Assembly: GCF_949987535.1 (NCBI RefSeq)
Contig: NC_080074.1
Coordinates: forward strand, 37,617,641 to 37,681,640
Source: Balaenoptera acutorostrata
Lineage: Eukaryota > Chordata > Mammalia > Artiodactyla > Balaenopteridae
DNA length: 64,000 bases
Direction: 5' to 3'
Positions 35,112 to 46,337 of the stretch are shown here, piece by piece; positions within the stretch are counted from its first letter, which is position 1; the number at the start of each line of letters is the position of its first letter. Below the pieces are notes generated by a model, which ran no database searches, was not told the origin of the DNA, and saw only the letters and a program-made list of their open reading frames with translations. The position numbers and the translations under genes are program-made.

Positions 35112-35602
35112 TTTTTTTTTACATGAGATACAATTTGTTTTTATTGGTTATCTATTTTATACATATTAGTGTATATATGTCAATCCCAATCTCCCAATTC
35201 ATCCCACCACCCACCCGCCCAGCATTCCCCCCTTGATATCCATTCGTTTATTCTCTACATCTGTGTCTCTATTTCTGCCTTGAAAATGGGTTCATCTGTA
35301 TCATTTTTCTAGATTCCACATATATGCGTTAATATACGGTATTTGTTTTTCTCTTTCTGACTTACTTCACTCTGTATGACAGTGTCTAGATCCATCCACG
35401 TCTCTACAAATGATCCATTTTCATTCCTTTTTATGGCTGAGTAATGTTCCATTGCATATATGTACCACATCTTCTTTATCCATTTGTCTGTTGATGGGCA
35501 TTTAAATTGCTTCCATAACCTGGCTACTGTAAATACTGCTTCAATGAACATTGGGGTGCATGTGTCTTTTTGAATTATGGTTTTCTCTGCATATATGCCC
35601 AG
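35112..35602 (-). mobile_element. 5'-truncated L1 (end of ORF2 and 3'UTR)
   Basis: Antisense L1 with T run, 'tctattttatacatattagt' and the ORF2 C terminus (minus-strand frame 35,309-35,551). Perfect 13-bp target duplication tttcttagtcttt at 35,099-35,111 and 35,603-35,615. It belongs to the same subfamily as the copy at 4,173. Confidence 0.95.
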
Positions 35603-35615
35603 TTTCTTAGTCTTT

Positions 35616-36439
35616 GCTGGCTTTAGAAATGCATTACTCTTGTAAATGTAGATATTCTACTAGTTCTTCCTTCTTGTGTTAATAATATTATCCACTTAAT
35701 TAAACAAGTTTGAATTTTAGAACAATCTTTTATTCTTCTCTCCTTTAATCTCCAAGTTCTTATATACGTATCTTCTTAATTATATCTCCTTTTCGTTTTC
35801 AATCTTCATTAGCTCTTGACTGGGTAAATGTAATACCTACTAAAAAATTCTTTTTCCCTTTCTTTTTGTCTTCTTGTCCTTCCTCTATATTAAGAGTAAC
35901 AGTATCTTTCTGAAAAGATCTACATAGGCCACTCAAACAGCTCTTGTTTCCATCATCACCAGCATCTGAGACCAAACCCAACGGGTATTTTTCTTACTCT
36001 AGATTTTCAAGAGCTTCTGATACTCCCTCCTTAAACATTCTCTTCATCTGGCTTCCATGGTATCATTCTCTCTTATTTGTGGCCTAATGCTCTTCATAGC
36101 CCCTTGATAGCTCATTGTTTTCTGTCTATTAAATGTTCTTAAGGCTTAATCCTCTCACTCCCCAAGCCCCTTTTATACTTCTTTGAATAAAGGCTCATAA
36201 ACTCACATGTCTTCATCTGGTAAACAAAAGTATGAAGCGGCTAGGTAGAATGTAATGGGTACTAAAAATTTTGTATGGTAACCAAGTATCACATTTGCCT
36301 GGTCTTACTGCTTTTTAAAGTAAAATTTGGGCATAGTAAGTCTATCAAATTGCCTAAAATTAGTCTGAACTCTTGCCCTATCTATACTCTTTCCCTAGAC
36401 AATCTTGTCCATATCTCAATACGTACTGATGATCCCTGT
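35616..36439. other. No recognised feature
   Basis: Pyrimidine-rich, presumably intronic sequence without a supported gene. Confidence 0.35.
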
Positions 36440-36700
36440 AATACTTTCCGAGGGCTGCCATAACAAATGGCCACACACTGGGTAGCTGAAAACAAAAGAA
36501 ATGTATTCTCTCACGGTTCTGGAGGCTAGAGGTCTGAAATCAAGGTATCAGTTGGATCATGCTCACTCCGAATGCTCTAGGAAAGAATCTCTGCTTGCCT
36601 CTTCCTAGCTTCTGGTGGTTGCTGGCAATCCTTGGCTTGTAGGTGCCTCACTCCAGTTTCTGGGCAATTACATCTACTCCTTTAAATTTAATTCCCACAT
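36440..36700 (+). repeat. Mammal-wide dispersed repeat, family not named
   Basis: 'gagggctgccataacaaatg', 'cacactgggtagctgaaaac', 'tctcacggttctggaggcta' and 'gaggtctgaaatcaaggtat' form a series I recognise as a common mammalian repeat, but I cannot assign the family with certainty. Confidence 0.6.
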
Positions 36701-36859
36701 TATTTCAGTCTGAACTTCTTTCTGGATTTTGACGTAAGAATTTTAAACTATTTGCTGAACATTTCTAAAATGAGAAATATGCAAAAGTAAACTCATTTCC
36801 TAAGCCCACAAATCTGATCTTCCCCCATAATGATATATCATTATGTAGTCAACCAACCT

Positions 36860-38105
36860 AAAATCTTGCCATCATCTTTAGCCTTCACCACCACCCTCAC
36901 ACCCACCCTACCACATTTCCCTACCATTGGTTACCATGTTAGTTGGTTTTATCTCTGAAAAGGCCTGGTAAATTGTTGTCTCCTCCTACTGTTCTTATCT
37001 AAAGTATCCTTGCTTTGGACTCTTATAACTACTCCCTAACCAGTCTCCCTGTCTCTGATCTAGCTCCATGCCAGTCTATCTTCTATTATGCGAAAAATTA
37101 CTACTTTTCAGAAATGTAAATGAATGTATGCAACTCCTTTGCATTAAACACTCAAAAATATTTTTATGGAACAAAGTATACTTTGCTTTCCACTGAATAA
37201 TATTCTGCGACCTCAGTATAGCATTAATGGCTCTCATAATCTGGCCCTAATTTGTTTGTTCATCTTTCTAAATGAAGACCAAATGTCACCTTTTTTAGAA
37301 AGATTTCCTTTATCCCTTGGTTATGAAAAATTACTCTCTCTTCTAGTCTTAATAGCATTTGGTTTATACATCCATCACTCATTACTTCTTTCATTCATCT
37401 TTTCAATAATTCATATCTGTAGTTGGTTAAGATCTACAGGTCATGAATATATCACTCTCAGACGTGCATGAAAGTTCTACGTAATTGCTTGTGAATTCCT
37501 CACTACATTATGAGCTCCCTAAGGGGAGAGTATCTCACTTATCGTACATCCTCTACTGCCTACTACAGAACTTTGTTGAACTGAATCAACAGAATTACAT
37601 AGATGAATCAAGATTATCTACATGTCCTCACTCTACTTTGAAAATACACGCTTTTGAAATTTCTTTAGACCTAAATGAAATCTGACATATAATTTTATCT
37701 AGGAAAAATAAACAGGTATTATGCTGTTAGAGACAAATTTTTGTCACCTAAATAATCTCAACTTACATTATACCTTTGTATATAGTGGGTTTTAGACTAT
37801 CTTATTTAAAACCACAATGACTATTATTGAAAGATAGGAAAAAAAAGATAGGGAAAAATATATAAAGTGATTTTTGAGAGATTTTGCTTTACTCTTCACA
37901 TATCTTACCCTCCTCTCCCTGTTTAGTTTTTCTCCTGTCTATAACCTGACATTCTGTATCTATTTATTTGTTTTTCTATTCCCTGATGCCTTCTATCAGA
38001 GTATAAACATAATGAGGGCAGCGACTTTGTTTTGATCAATCTTGTATCCCTGGTCCCTAGAATAGTGACTAGCATGCGTCAGGCACCCAATAAATATTTC
38101 TTATA
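36860..38105 (+). repeat. L2 LINE 3' ends, at least two
   Basis: The first runs to about 37,590: 'aaccagtctccctgtctctg', 'ctctcataatctggccctaa', 'agaccaaatgtcacc', 'ttatgagctccctaagggg'. The second, about 37,890-38,105, has 'aatgagggcagcgactttgt', 'ggtccctagaatagtgacta' and 'ccaataaatatttctta'. Confidence 0.7.
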
Positions 38106-38109
38106 TGAA

Positions 38110-39500
38110 GAAAAAAAAACCCAACAAAATCCTTAGGAATAAACCAAACTAAAACTGGGCAAGATTAACACAAATATCTGAAAGAACCACCAAATAAATG
38201 AAAAGATAATTTATGTCACAAAGAGAAAAAAATATCAAAGACATAATTTATTCCCATAATGATCTTTAAGTTCAATGCATGTCAATAAAAATCCCAACAG
38301 GCTTTTTTTTTTTTTTTAATGGACTTTAACAATCTGATTCTAAAACTCATTCGACACACAAATTATCAAAATCAGCTTTTACTTTAAATCTGGTCAGCAA
38401 TGTTTATTATGATCTAAACATTATAAAGAAAATGAGATAATTTAAAAATCACTCTTTTTAAGCATAAAACATTTTGCAACTTTTCTATGAATTTGCACTG
38501 TAAACCACATATACTTTAATCCCAAATGAAAGACTCAAGTAAACTTTTCTGTCTAAGCCTTATTAAATTGTTGATGTGATCAACATTTCAATTTTCCTCT
38601 TGCCAAGACCTCTGGATAAATAAAATATTTCACCATCAAATTTTAAAATGCTTCCTAATTGTCAATATTAAATAAGCTTTTTTAATATTAATTATCTCCT
38701 TCTCTAAAAGATGGTCTACCCTTTTCGCATCTACACTAGAAATATTAGAAAGAGCTCTAGCAAAATATGAAACAAAAGCCTTATTGTTTGACTTTCCTAT
38801 CTGGCATTGTTCGCCATATGTGCACTGAATATCCTGGCTTCCATTGCTGAGCCCAGACAATAAATGAGCTGCAGTCAGCGAGCCCTTCATGACTGGAATC
38901 TCTTCTTTAGGGAAACTCACTCAGTAACCCTATATCTGTTCTCTAAAAAATATATAATTGCATCTGTATGTCTTACACAGACCAATGAAGCAAAGTGGTC
39001 ACTCTTTTTAAAGTAAATAAATAAGTAAAACTCATATAAAAGAGAAAAATGCATGAGGTTAGCTAAGAAAATTCTGAAATATAAGAACTTTGGGGGACTT
39101 GCTCTACTGGATTTCAAAGGTTCAAATAAACTACAGTAATTTTAACAGTATAGTATTATCACAGGAACCAACAGATTAAGGGAAAAGAAGAGAACCTAAA
39201 AATGCACTATCTGAGAAAGGTGTCATTTCCTATCAATGTGTGGAAGCATGGATTATTCAATAAATAGCATTCAGAAAAATATAAAGTTAGAACCATTTTG
39301 CAAATCATAAACAAAAATAATCCAGATAGATTATGGAACTAGATAAAACAAAAATTATAGTTAGAGGAGAAAATTAGAAAACAAATACCATCAATATAGC
39401 AGAAGCAAAATAGAATATGGTACATCCATTCCAAGGAATACTTTGTCCTGTATTAAACAAATTTAGTAAATCTATATATGTTAACAATGGAGAGAGCTCC
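38110..39500 (+). repeat. Old L1 ORF2 remnant split by an insert
   Basis: 'atgtcaataaaaatcccaac' with 'gattctaaaactcat' (to about 38,350) continues after the insert at about 39,025 as 'aactcatataaaagagaaaa', 'agctaagaaaattctgaaat' and 'ggacttgctctactggattt'. This is an old L1 ORF2 with many breaks. Confidence 0.7.
38350..39025. other. Unidentified 0.68-kb insert in an old L1
   Basis: The insert is flanked by taaaactcat on both sides. Its right end is A-rich (aaagtaaataaataag). On the minus strand it holds a 94-codon frame (38,636-38,920), including IPVMKGSLTAAHLLSGLSNG and NKAFVSYFARALSNISSVDA, which looks protein-like but which I do not recognise. A retrocopy of an unknown transcript is possible, but the A-rich end is on the wrong side for that frame. 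Confidence 0.4.
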
Positions 39501-39699
39501 AAGATACATTGCTAAGTAAGAGATCAACACTGTACTGTTCTTTCTTATTAGGTCACCTTGCTGGTCCTCCTTATCTTCCCAAACTCCTTTGGAATATACC
39601 TAGGTTCAGTCTCTGTACTTCTTTTCAACATTTCTGCTCCCTAAGTGATCTCACTCAGACTTACTATCTATATGTTAATAACTCAGGGATTTATCTTTA

Positions 39700-40297
39700 A
39701 CCCAGATTTGTCCTCAGAAACCCAGAATTATCTATCCACTGATAATATAGCCTTGAATTTTTAAAAGGAAGGTCAAACTCACACTGTCCAAAACTAAACA
39801 ACTTCCACCTCAATTCTATTCTTTCAGCAGTCGTATCCAGTTCACTAAATGACAACTCCATTTTCCCATTGTTTCAGGCCAAAAATCTTTGAATTACACT
39901 TGGCTTTCTTCTTTCCTTCACACCCCCATTGAATCTGTCAATAGTTTCTGCTAGCGATACTTTAAAAATAATATTGAGAATTTAACCTTTTCTTCTACTG
40001 CTCCTCTCTGATCTAAACCACCATCATCTCTCATCTAGATCAGCTTCCTAACTGATCTCCCTGCTTCTGATCTTGACACTTTGTTTCATCCATACTGGTG
40101 TCTGCAGTGTTCCTTGAAAAAGGCAAGCAAGCTCCTCCCTTTGGGCTTTTTACTTGCTGTTCCCTCTGCCTGGAACACTATTTCTCCAGAATAACTGCAT
40201 TGGTCCCTCTCTCATCCTTCAAATGTCTGCTCAAATGTTATGTTAACAACAAGGTCTTCCCTGGCTGCTTCATATAAAACAGTGTCCCTTCACAAAA
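39700..40297 (+). repeat. L2 LINE, 5' part; continues at 43,646
   Basis: 'aactccattttcccattgtt', 'aattacacttggctttcttc', 'cccccattgaatctgtcaat', 'aaccaccatcatctctcatc', 'gctgttccctctgcctggaa' follow L2 in order. An L1 interrupts it. Confidence 0.8.
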
Positions 40298-43200
40298 AAA
40301 GCCTCAACAAATTTAAGAGGACAGAAATTATTTCAAGCATCTTTTCTGACCACAACAACAGGAAACTAGAAATCAACCACACAAAGAGAAACGAGAAGAA
40401 AATGATTACATGGAGACTAAACAACATGCTACTAAAAAACCAATGGGTCAACAATGAAATCAACGAGGAAATTTAAAAATACCTTGAGACAAATGACAAT
40501 GAAAACACAAACATACGAAACATATGGGATGCAGCAAAAGCAGTCCTAAGAGGGAAGTTCTTAGCAACACAGGCCTTCCTCATAAAGCAAGAAAAATCTC
40601 AAATAAACAACCTAACCTACCACCTAAAAGAATTAGAAAAACAAACAAAACCTAAAGTCAGCATAAAGAAGGAAATAATAAAGATCAGAGAGGAAATAAA
40701 TAAAATAGAGATTCAAAATTAGAAAAAAAAATCAATAAAACCAAGAGCTGGGTTTTTGAAAGGATAAACAAAATTGACAAACCTCTGGCCACTCACCAAG
40801 AAGAAAAGAGAGAGGACCAAATAAACAAAAAAAGAAATGAAAGAGGAGAAATAAAAACCAATACCACAGAAATATAAAAAAACCCACAAGAGAATACTAT
40901 GAACAATTATACGCCAATAAATTGGACAACCTAGAAGTAGTGGATAAGTTTCTAGAAATATACAGCCCATGAAAACTGAATCAAGAAGAAACAGATAATT
41001 TGAACAATTATCACTAGACTTGAAATATAATCTGTAATAAAGAAAAAACTTTGCAAACAAAAGTCCAGGACCGGATAGTTTCATTAAGGAATTCTACCAA
41101 ACATACAAAGAAGAACTTATACCAATTCTTTTCAAACTCTTCCAAAAGACTGCAGAGGAGGGAACACTCTCAAAGTCATTCTATGAAGACACCATTATCC
41201 TAATACCAAAACCAGACAAAGATACTACCAAAAAAGAAAATTACAGGCCAGTATCTTTGATGAACACAGATGCGAAAATCCTCAACAAAATATTAGCAAA
41301 CTGAATGCAACAACGCATAAAAAGGATTATATACCATGATCAAGTTGGATTCATCCTAGGGTCACAAGGATGGTTCAACATACACAAATCAATCAATGTG
41401 ATACACCACATCAACAAAAACCACATGATCATCTCAATAGATGCTGAAAGCATATTTGATAAAATTCAGCATCCATTCACAATAAAAACTCCCACCAAAG
41501 TGGGTATAGAGAAAACATATCTCAATGTAATAAAAGCTATTTATGACAAACGCACACCAGCATAATACTCAACAGGGAAAAGCTGAAAGTGTTCCTGCTA
41601 AAATCTGGAACAAGACAAGGATGCCCACTCTTACCATTTCTATTCAACATAGTATTAGAAGTCCTAGCCACAGCAATCAGACAAGAAAAGAAATAAAAGG
41701 TATACAAACTGGCAGGGAAGAGATAAAATTGTCATTATATGCAGATGATATAATAGTCTATATAGAAAATCCTAAAGACTCCACATAAAAACTATTAGAA
41801 CAGATAAACGAATTCAGCAAGGTAGCAGGTTACAAGATTAACGTACAGAAATCTGTTGAATTTCCTTACTCGAACAATGAAATATCAGAAAGAGAAAGTA
41901 AAAAAAAAATCCCTTTTAAAATTGTGTCCAAAAAAAAAAAAAAAAGTAGGAATAAACCTGACCAAGGAGGTGAAAGACTTACATGCTGAGAACTATAAAA
42001 CATTGATAAAGGCAACTGAAGATGATTCAAAGAAATAAAAAGATATCCCACGTTCTTGGACTGGAAGAATTAATATTGTTAAAATGGCCACACTACCCAA
42101 AGTAATCTACAGATTTAATGTGATCCCTATCAAATTATCCATGACATTTTTCACAGAACTAGAACAAATAATCCTAAAATTTATATGGAACCACAAAAGA
42201 CTCAGAATTGCCAAAGCAATCCTGAGGAAAAAGAACAAAGCTGAAGGCATAACCCTCCCAGACTTCAGACAATACCACAAAGCTACAGTAATCAAAACAG
42301 TGCAGTATTGGCACAAAAACAGACATAGGATCAATGGAACAGAATAGAGAGCCCAGAAATAAACCCACACAGCTACAGTCAATTAATCTTCAACAAAGGA
42401 GGCAAGAATGTAAATGGAGAAAAGACAGTCTCTTCATTAAGTGGTGTTGGGAAAGCTGGACAGCCGCATGTAAATCAATGAAGTTAGAACACTCCCTCAA
42501 ACCATACACAAAAATAAACTCAAAATGGCTTAAAGACTTAAATATAAGACATGACATCATAAAACTCCAAGAAGAGAACATAGGCAAAACATTCTCTGAC
42601 ATAAATTGTACCAATGTTTTCTCAGGTCAGTCTCCCAAGGCAAAAGAAATAAAAGCAAGAATAAACAAATGGGACCTAATCAAACTTATAAACTTTTGCA
42701 CAGCAAAGGAAGCCATAAACAAAATGAAAAGACAACCTATGGAATGGGAGAAAATATTTGCAAACAATGCAACCGACAACAGATTAATTTCCAAAATATA
42801 TAAACAGCTCACACAACTCAGTATCAAAAAAACAAACAACCCAATCAAGAAATGGGCAGAAGACCTAAAATAGACATTTCTTCAAAGAAGACATACAGAT
42901 GGCCAATAGGCACATGAAAAAATGCCCAACATCTCATTATTAGAGAAATGCAAATCAAAATTACAATGAGGTATCACCTCACACCAGTAAGAATGGCCAT
43001 CATCAAAAATTCTACAAATAATAAATGGTGGGAGGGTGCGGAGAAAGGGGAACACTCCTATACTGCTGGTGACAATGTAAATTGGTGTAGCCAATACAGA
43101 AAACAGTATGGAGGTTCCTTAAAAAACTAAAAAGAGAGTTGCCATATGATCCAGCAATCCCACCCATGGGCATATATTTTGAGAAAACTCTAATTCAAAA

Positions 43201-43570
43201 AGATACATGCACCCCAATGTTCATAGCAGTACCATTTACAATAGCCAAGATATAAAAGCAACCTAAGTATCCACTGACAGATGAATGGATAAAGAGGATG
43301 TGGTACATATATACAATGGAATATTACTCAGTCATAAAAAATAATGAAAAAATGCCATTTCCAGCAAAATGGATGGACCTAGAGATTATCATACTAAGTG
43401 AAGTAAGTCAGAGAAAGACAAGTATAATATGATATCACTTATATGTGGAATCTAAAAAAAAAATGATACAAATGAACTTATTTACAAAACAGAAACAGAC
43501 TCACAGCATAGAAAACAAATGTATGGTTACCACAGGGGAAAGGCGGGGTGGGGGGTACATTAGGATACAT
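40298..43570 (+). pseudogene. Old truncated L1, ORF2 broken in many places
   Basis: Starting inside the endonuclease domain (matching residues from about 217 of the complete ORF2 at 49,208) and running through the reverse transcriptase and C-terminal parts to the start of the 3'UTR. Pieces are in different frames (40,240-40,476; 41,305-41,565; 41,543-41,788; 42,084-42,347; 42,334-42,873), with many stops, indels and an A run at about 41,930. The active-site segment survives as [13 protein letters not shown] at about 41,730. Its 3' end was cut or lost near 43,570, where a GATA repeat begins. It lies inside an L2. Confidence 0.9.
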
Positions 43571-43573
43571 TAG

Positions 43574-43613
<40 letters not shown>

Positions 43614-43646
43614 TAGATCTATCTGTCTATCTATCTACATATCTAT
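43574..43646. repeat. GATA/TATC microsatellite forming a palindrome
   Basis: About nine GATA units run into 'atagatctatct' and then into TATC-type units. The two arms are near reverse complements around AGATCT (centre near 43,617), so the single strand can fold into a long hairpin. Confidence 0.95.
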
Positions 43647-43800
43647 TTGCTTATTACTCTGCTGTCTCTACCCACTAGGATCGAATGATAAGACGTGACA
43701 GCAGGAACATTTTTCCTTCCATTTCTCTAGCTCCTAGAAAAGTACCTGGCACATTGTAGACATGCAATAAATATTTGTTAGAAGAATAGGTAAATGAATT
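43647..43800 (+). repeat. L2 LINE, 3' end
   Basis: 'attactctgctgtctctacc', 'agtacctggcacattgtaga' and 'caataaatatttgttagaag' complete the L2 begun at 39,700. Confidence 0.7.
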
Positions 43801-44859
43801 AGTGAATCGTTACATTTATCTTAAATCCTAAATATTTATACATATATGTATTTGTATATATGTACATGCATAGAAAGAAATATGAGAAGCCAGTGTCACT
43901 GTGGGTAGTGATGCCAAAAAAGGGCTTTAACTTTTTATTGTATATGTTTGTATACTGTCAGAATTTTTTTATTAATGATAATATATCTATGTATTACTTA
44001 TGTTAAAAGGTAAATAAATAAATGCTTAATATTTTTAGTTTATTCACAGTATAAAGTACTTTATTAAAATTTATTTTTGTGTGTGTGACATGCATCTGTG
44101 TCATTTTTATAATGCTTCATAACAATAAAAATAAAATTTAGGTTGATAGGCACCTTATAGTTTCTCACACACAAAAAAATTTTTTTAAGTCCAAATATAT
44201 GTCATTTACCAACCCTTTTGTTTTGAAGTTCAGTCTCTGTTTCTTGTTATCCTTTTCAAGGATCGACTAAGACTCCCTAGGCTTCCTTACAAATACTCTT
44301 CAAGGGTATCTGAAGACTTGCCAGGTAGAGACTGACACACTCTCAAGTAAAGATAACATTTGAATTTTAGTTGTAAAAGTTTGTAAACTTATTTTCCACC
44401 TTAGAATGTTATAGCTTAAAATAAGCATCAAAGGTTATAGCACAATACTATGAAAATTTCTTGATATTCATTTTAGCCTTTAAATAAGGTTAACTGGTAT
44501 TCAAAATATTATCTAAGGATAACAGGCATATCGAAATTATACTGAACTGCCCAGATTTCTGAAGCATTCATATCTTACCAGTTTCTTGAATATATTAAAA
44601 CTAAAAGGATAAATATAATTCAACTATGTAAATCAGACCTATACTCTTGTAAAATAAAATTTGTATTTTATGGCAAGACAAGAAAAATTTAAACATAAAA
44701 AAGTCTTCTCTGTCCTTTGGCCTCCTCTCCCTGCACTGTGCATTGTGTATGTGCATCATGCATCGACCAAACCTCCCCTACTGGCAGGAATACCTGCTCA
44801 ACCATAAAGAGCAACCTTCTCCTAGCATCAACAAGACAACTCCTTAAAAGATAACTTAC
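43801..44859. other. Presumed intron, no recognised feature
   Basis: AT-rich sequence. Nothing identified. Confidence 0.35.
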
Positions 44860-44911
44860 CTTCTTGATCTTGTAAGGGGCCAAGATGACGCTTAGATCTG
44901 GATTGTGTAAA
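44860..44911 (-). CDS. Candidate exon of the minus-strand gene beside an L1 insertion
   Basis: The minus strand has a consensus donor, AAG|gtaagttat. With the acceptor 'tattattgacag' the 52-base segment can be read FTQSRSKRHLGPLQDQE, leaving one base. That joins in frame to the Cys-rich exon at 30,458. In another frame (KWRIIDSLHNP then DLSVILAPYKIKK) the reading stays open back across the target duplication. That could be the true frame if the exon once began farther upstream, at 'gttagttttttgag'. An L1 at 44,933 now separates the acceptor from that upstream sequence. Confidence 0.4.
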
Positions 44912-44932
44912 CTGTCAATAATACGCCATTTA

Positions 44933-45228
44933 TTTAACATCTTTATTGGAGTACAATTGCTTTACAATGGCGTGTTAGTTTCTGCTTTATAACAAAGTGA
45001 ATCAGCTATACATATACATATATCCCCATATCTCCTCCCTCTTGTGTCTCCCTGCTACCCTCCCTATCCCACCCCTCTAGGTGGTCACAAAGCACCGCGC
45101 TGATCTCCCTGTGCCATGCGGCTGCTTCCCACTAGCTATCTATTTTACATTTGGTAGTGTATATATGTCCATGCCACTCTCTAACTTCGTCCCAGCTTAC
45201 CCTTCCCCCTCCCCGTGTCCTCAAGTCC
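44933..45228 (-). mobile_element. 5'-truncated L1, 3'UTR only, next to an exon
   Basis: Antisense 'taacatctttattggagtac', 'cccacccctctaggtggtca', 'tgccatgcggctgcttccca' match the L1 3'UTR. Target duplication taataYgccattta at 44,919-44,932 and 45,229-45,242 (13 of 14 match). The insert lies in the same orientation as the minus-strand gene, so its AATAAA is in the sense direction for that gene. Confidence 0.93.
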
Positions 45229-45242
45229 TAATATGCCATTTA

Positions 45243-45993
45243 ATGTACATCTCAAAAAACTAACTGTGCCTTGACTTTTAATGGGTAGAGCAGTTCGCAG
45301 AGCTTTCTGAGATGCTGTTCCTGGGTTATAATCTTCAATTTGGCTTGAATAAAATTTTCCATTTCTTTCTTAGATTGACTAATTTTCATCAACCCTCTTC
45401 AGTTAAAGAATAAATTCAAACTAGTACAACCAGAAGAGGAATAACTAGATAATTTAAAAGTAGATAAATTCTAAAAATTGATCCACTCTCTTAAAATGCT
45501 TAGAATAAATATGGATATAAAAATTTGGTAACTTAAAAATATAAAAGTTATGTGTTACTCTCAATAAATATTCAAGTTGTAAAAGAGGTACAGAGAAAGG
45601 TCCCAGAATTCAAGATATTTAAAGAAAATCACAGCAGAACAATCATATGTTCACATTAATTAATTAATCAATTCCATAATATGAACTGAGGCCCTACTGT
45701 GTCCTCTCCTTCTGCCTTCACCAGAACGTATCTTCATTTTAAGTCACTGAGATATATATTCCATGCATGGTCTTTTGTTTCACAGAATACTCTAAAGAGG
45801 ATAGCTGGTTAGTCAGTGGTAAAAGAATAATTTATTATTTCTCATTTGTTTCTCTCTAGACAACACGAGGTTTAGCCCTTTTTACATGATCCTTTTTTCT
45901 GCTTCTCATCTCCACTTGTAGCTCCATTACATAATCAGTGTATTAATATTTCACTTATCCTTTGGTTAAAAGCACAGCTGGAAATGTAATCTC
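45243..45993. other. No recognised feature
   Basis: AT-rich sequence between two L1 insertions. Nothing supported. Confidence 0.35.
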
Positions 45994-46006
45994 AAAGGAA
46001 TATGTA
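45994..46006. repeat. Left target-site duplication of the complete L1
   Basis: aaaggaatatgta, repeated exactly at 53,421-53,433 after the A tail. The insertion point (ctc|aaag) only loosely fits the L1 endonuclease preference for TT|AAAA. Confidence 0.9.
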
Positions 46007-46018
46007 GGAAAGGGAGGG

Positions 46019-46028
46019 AAGATGGCGG
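46019..46028 (+). promoter_or_regulatory. YY1-like motif at the L1 transcription start
   Basis: aagatggcgg lies 13-22 bases from the element's first base. In human L1 a YY1 site at nearly the same offset sets the transcription start. The same role here is an inference from position and sequence. Confidence 0.7.
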
Positions 46029-46337
46029 AAGAGTAAGACGCGGAGATCACATTCCTTCCCACAGATACAGTAGAAATACACCTACACGTGGAACTGCTCC
46101 TACAGAACACCCACTGAACGCTGGCAGAAAACGTCCGACCTCCAAAAAGGCAAGAAACTCCCCCCGTACTTGGGTAGGGCAAAAGAAAAAAGAAATAACA
46201 GAGACAAAAGAATAGGGACGGCACCTGCACCAGTGGGAGGGAGCCGTGAAGGAGGAAAGGTTTCCACGCACTAGGAGCCCCTTCGCGGGCGGAGACTGCG
46301 GGGGGCGGAGGGGGGAAGCTTCAGAGCCACGGAGGAG

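Noticed and set aside
43574..43646. CRISPR-like or tandem regulatory array
   Set aside because: The repeat unit is only four bases and changes strand at its centre. This is a microsatellite in a mammalian genome.
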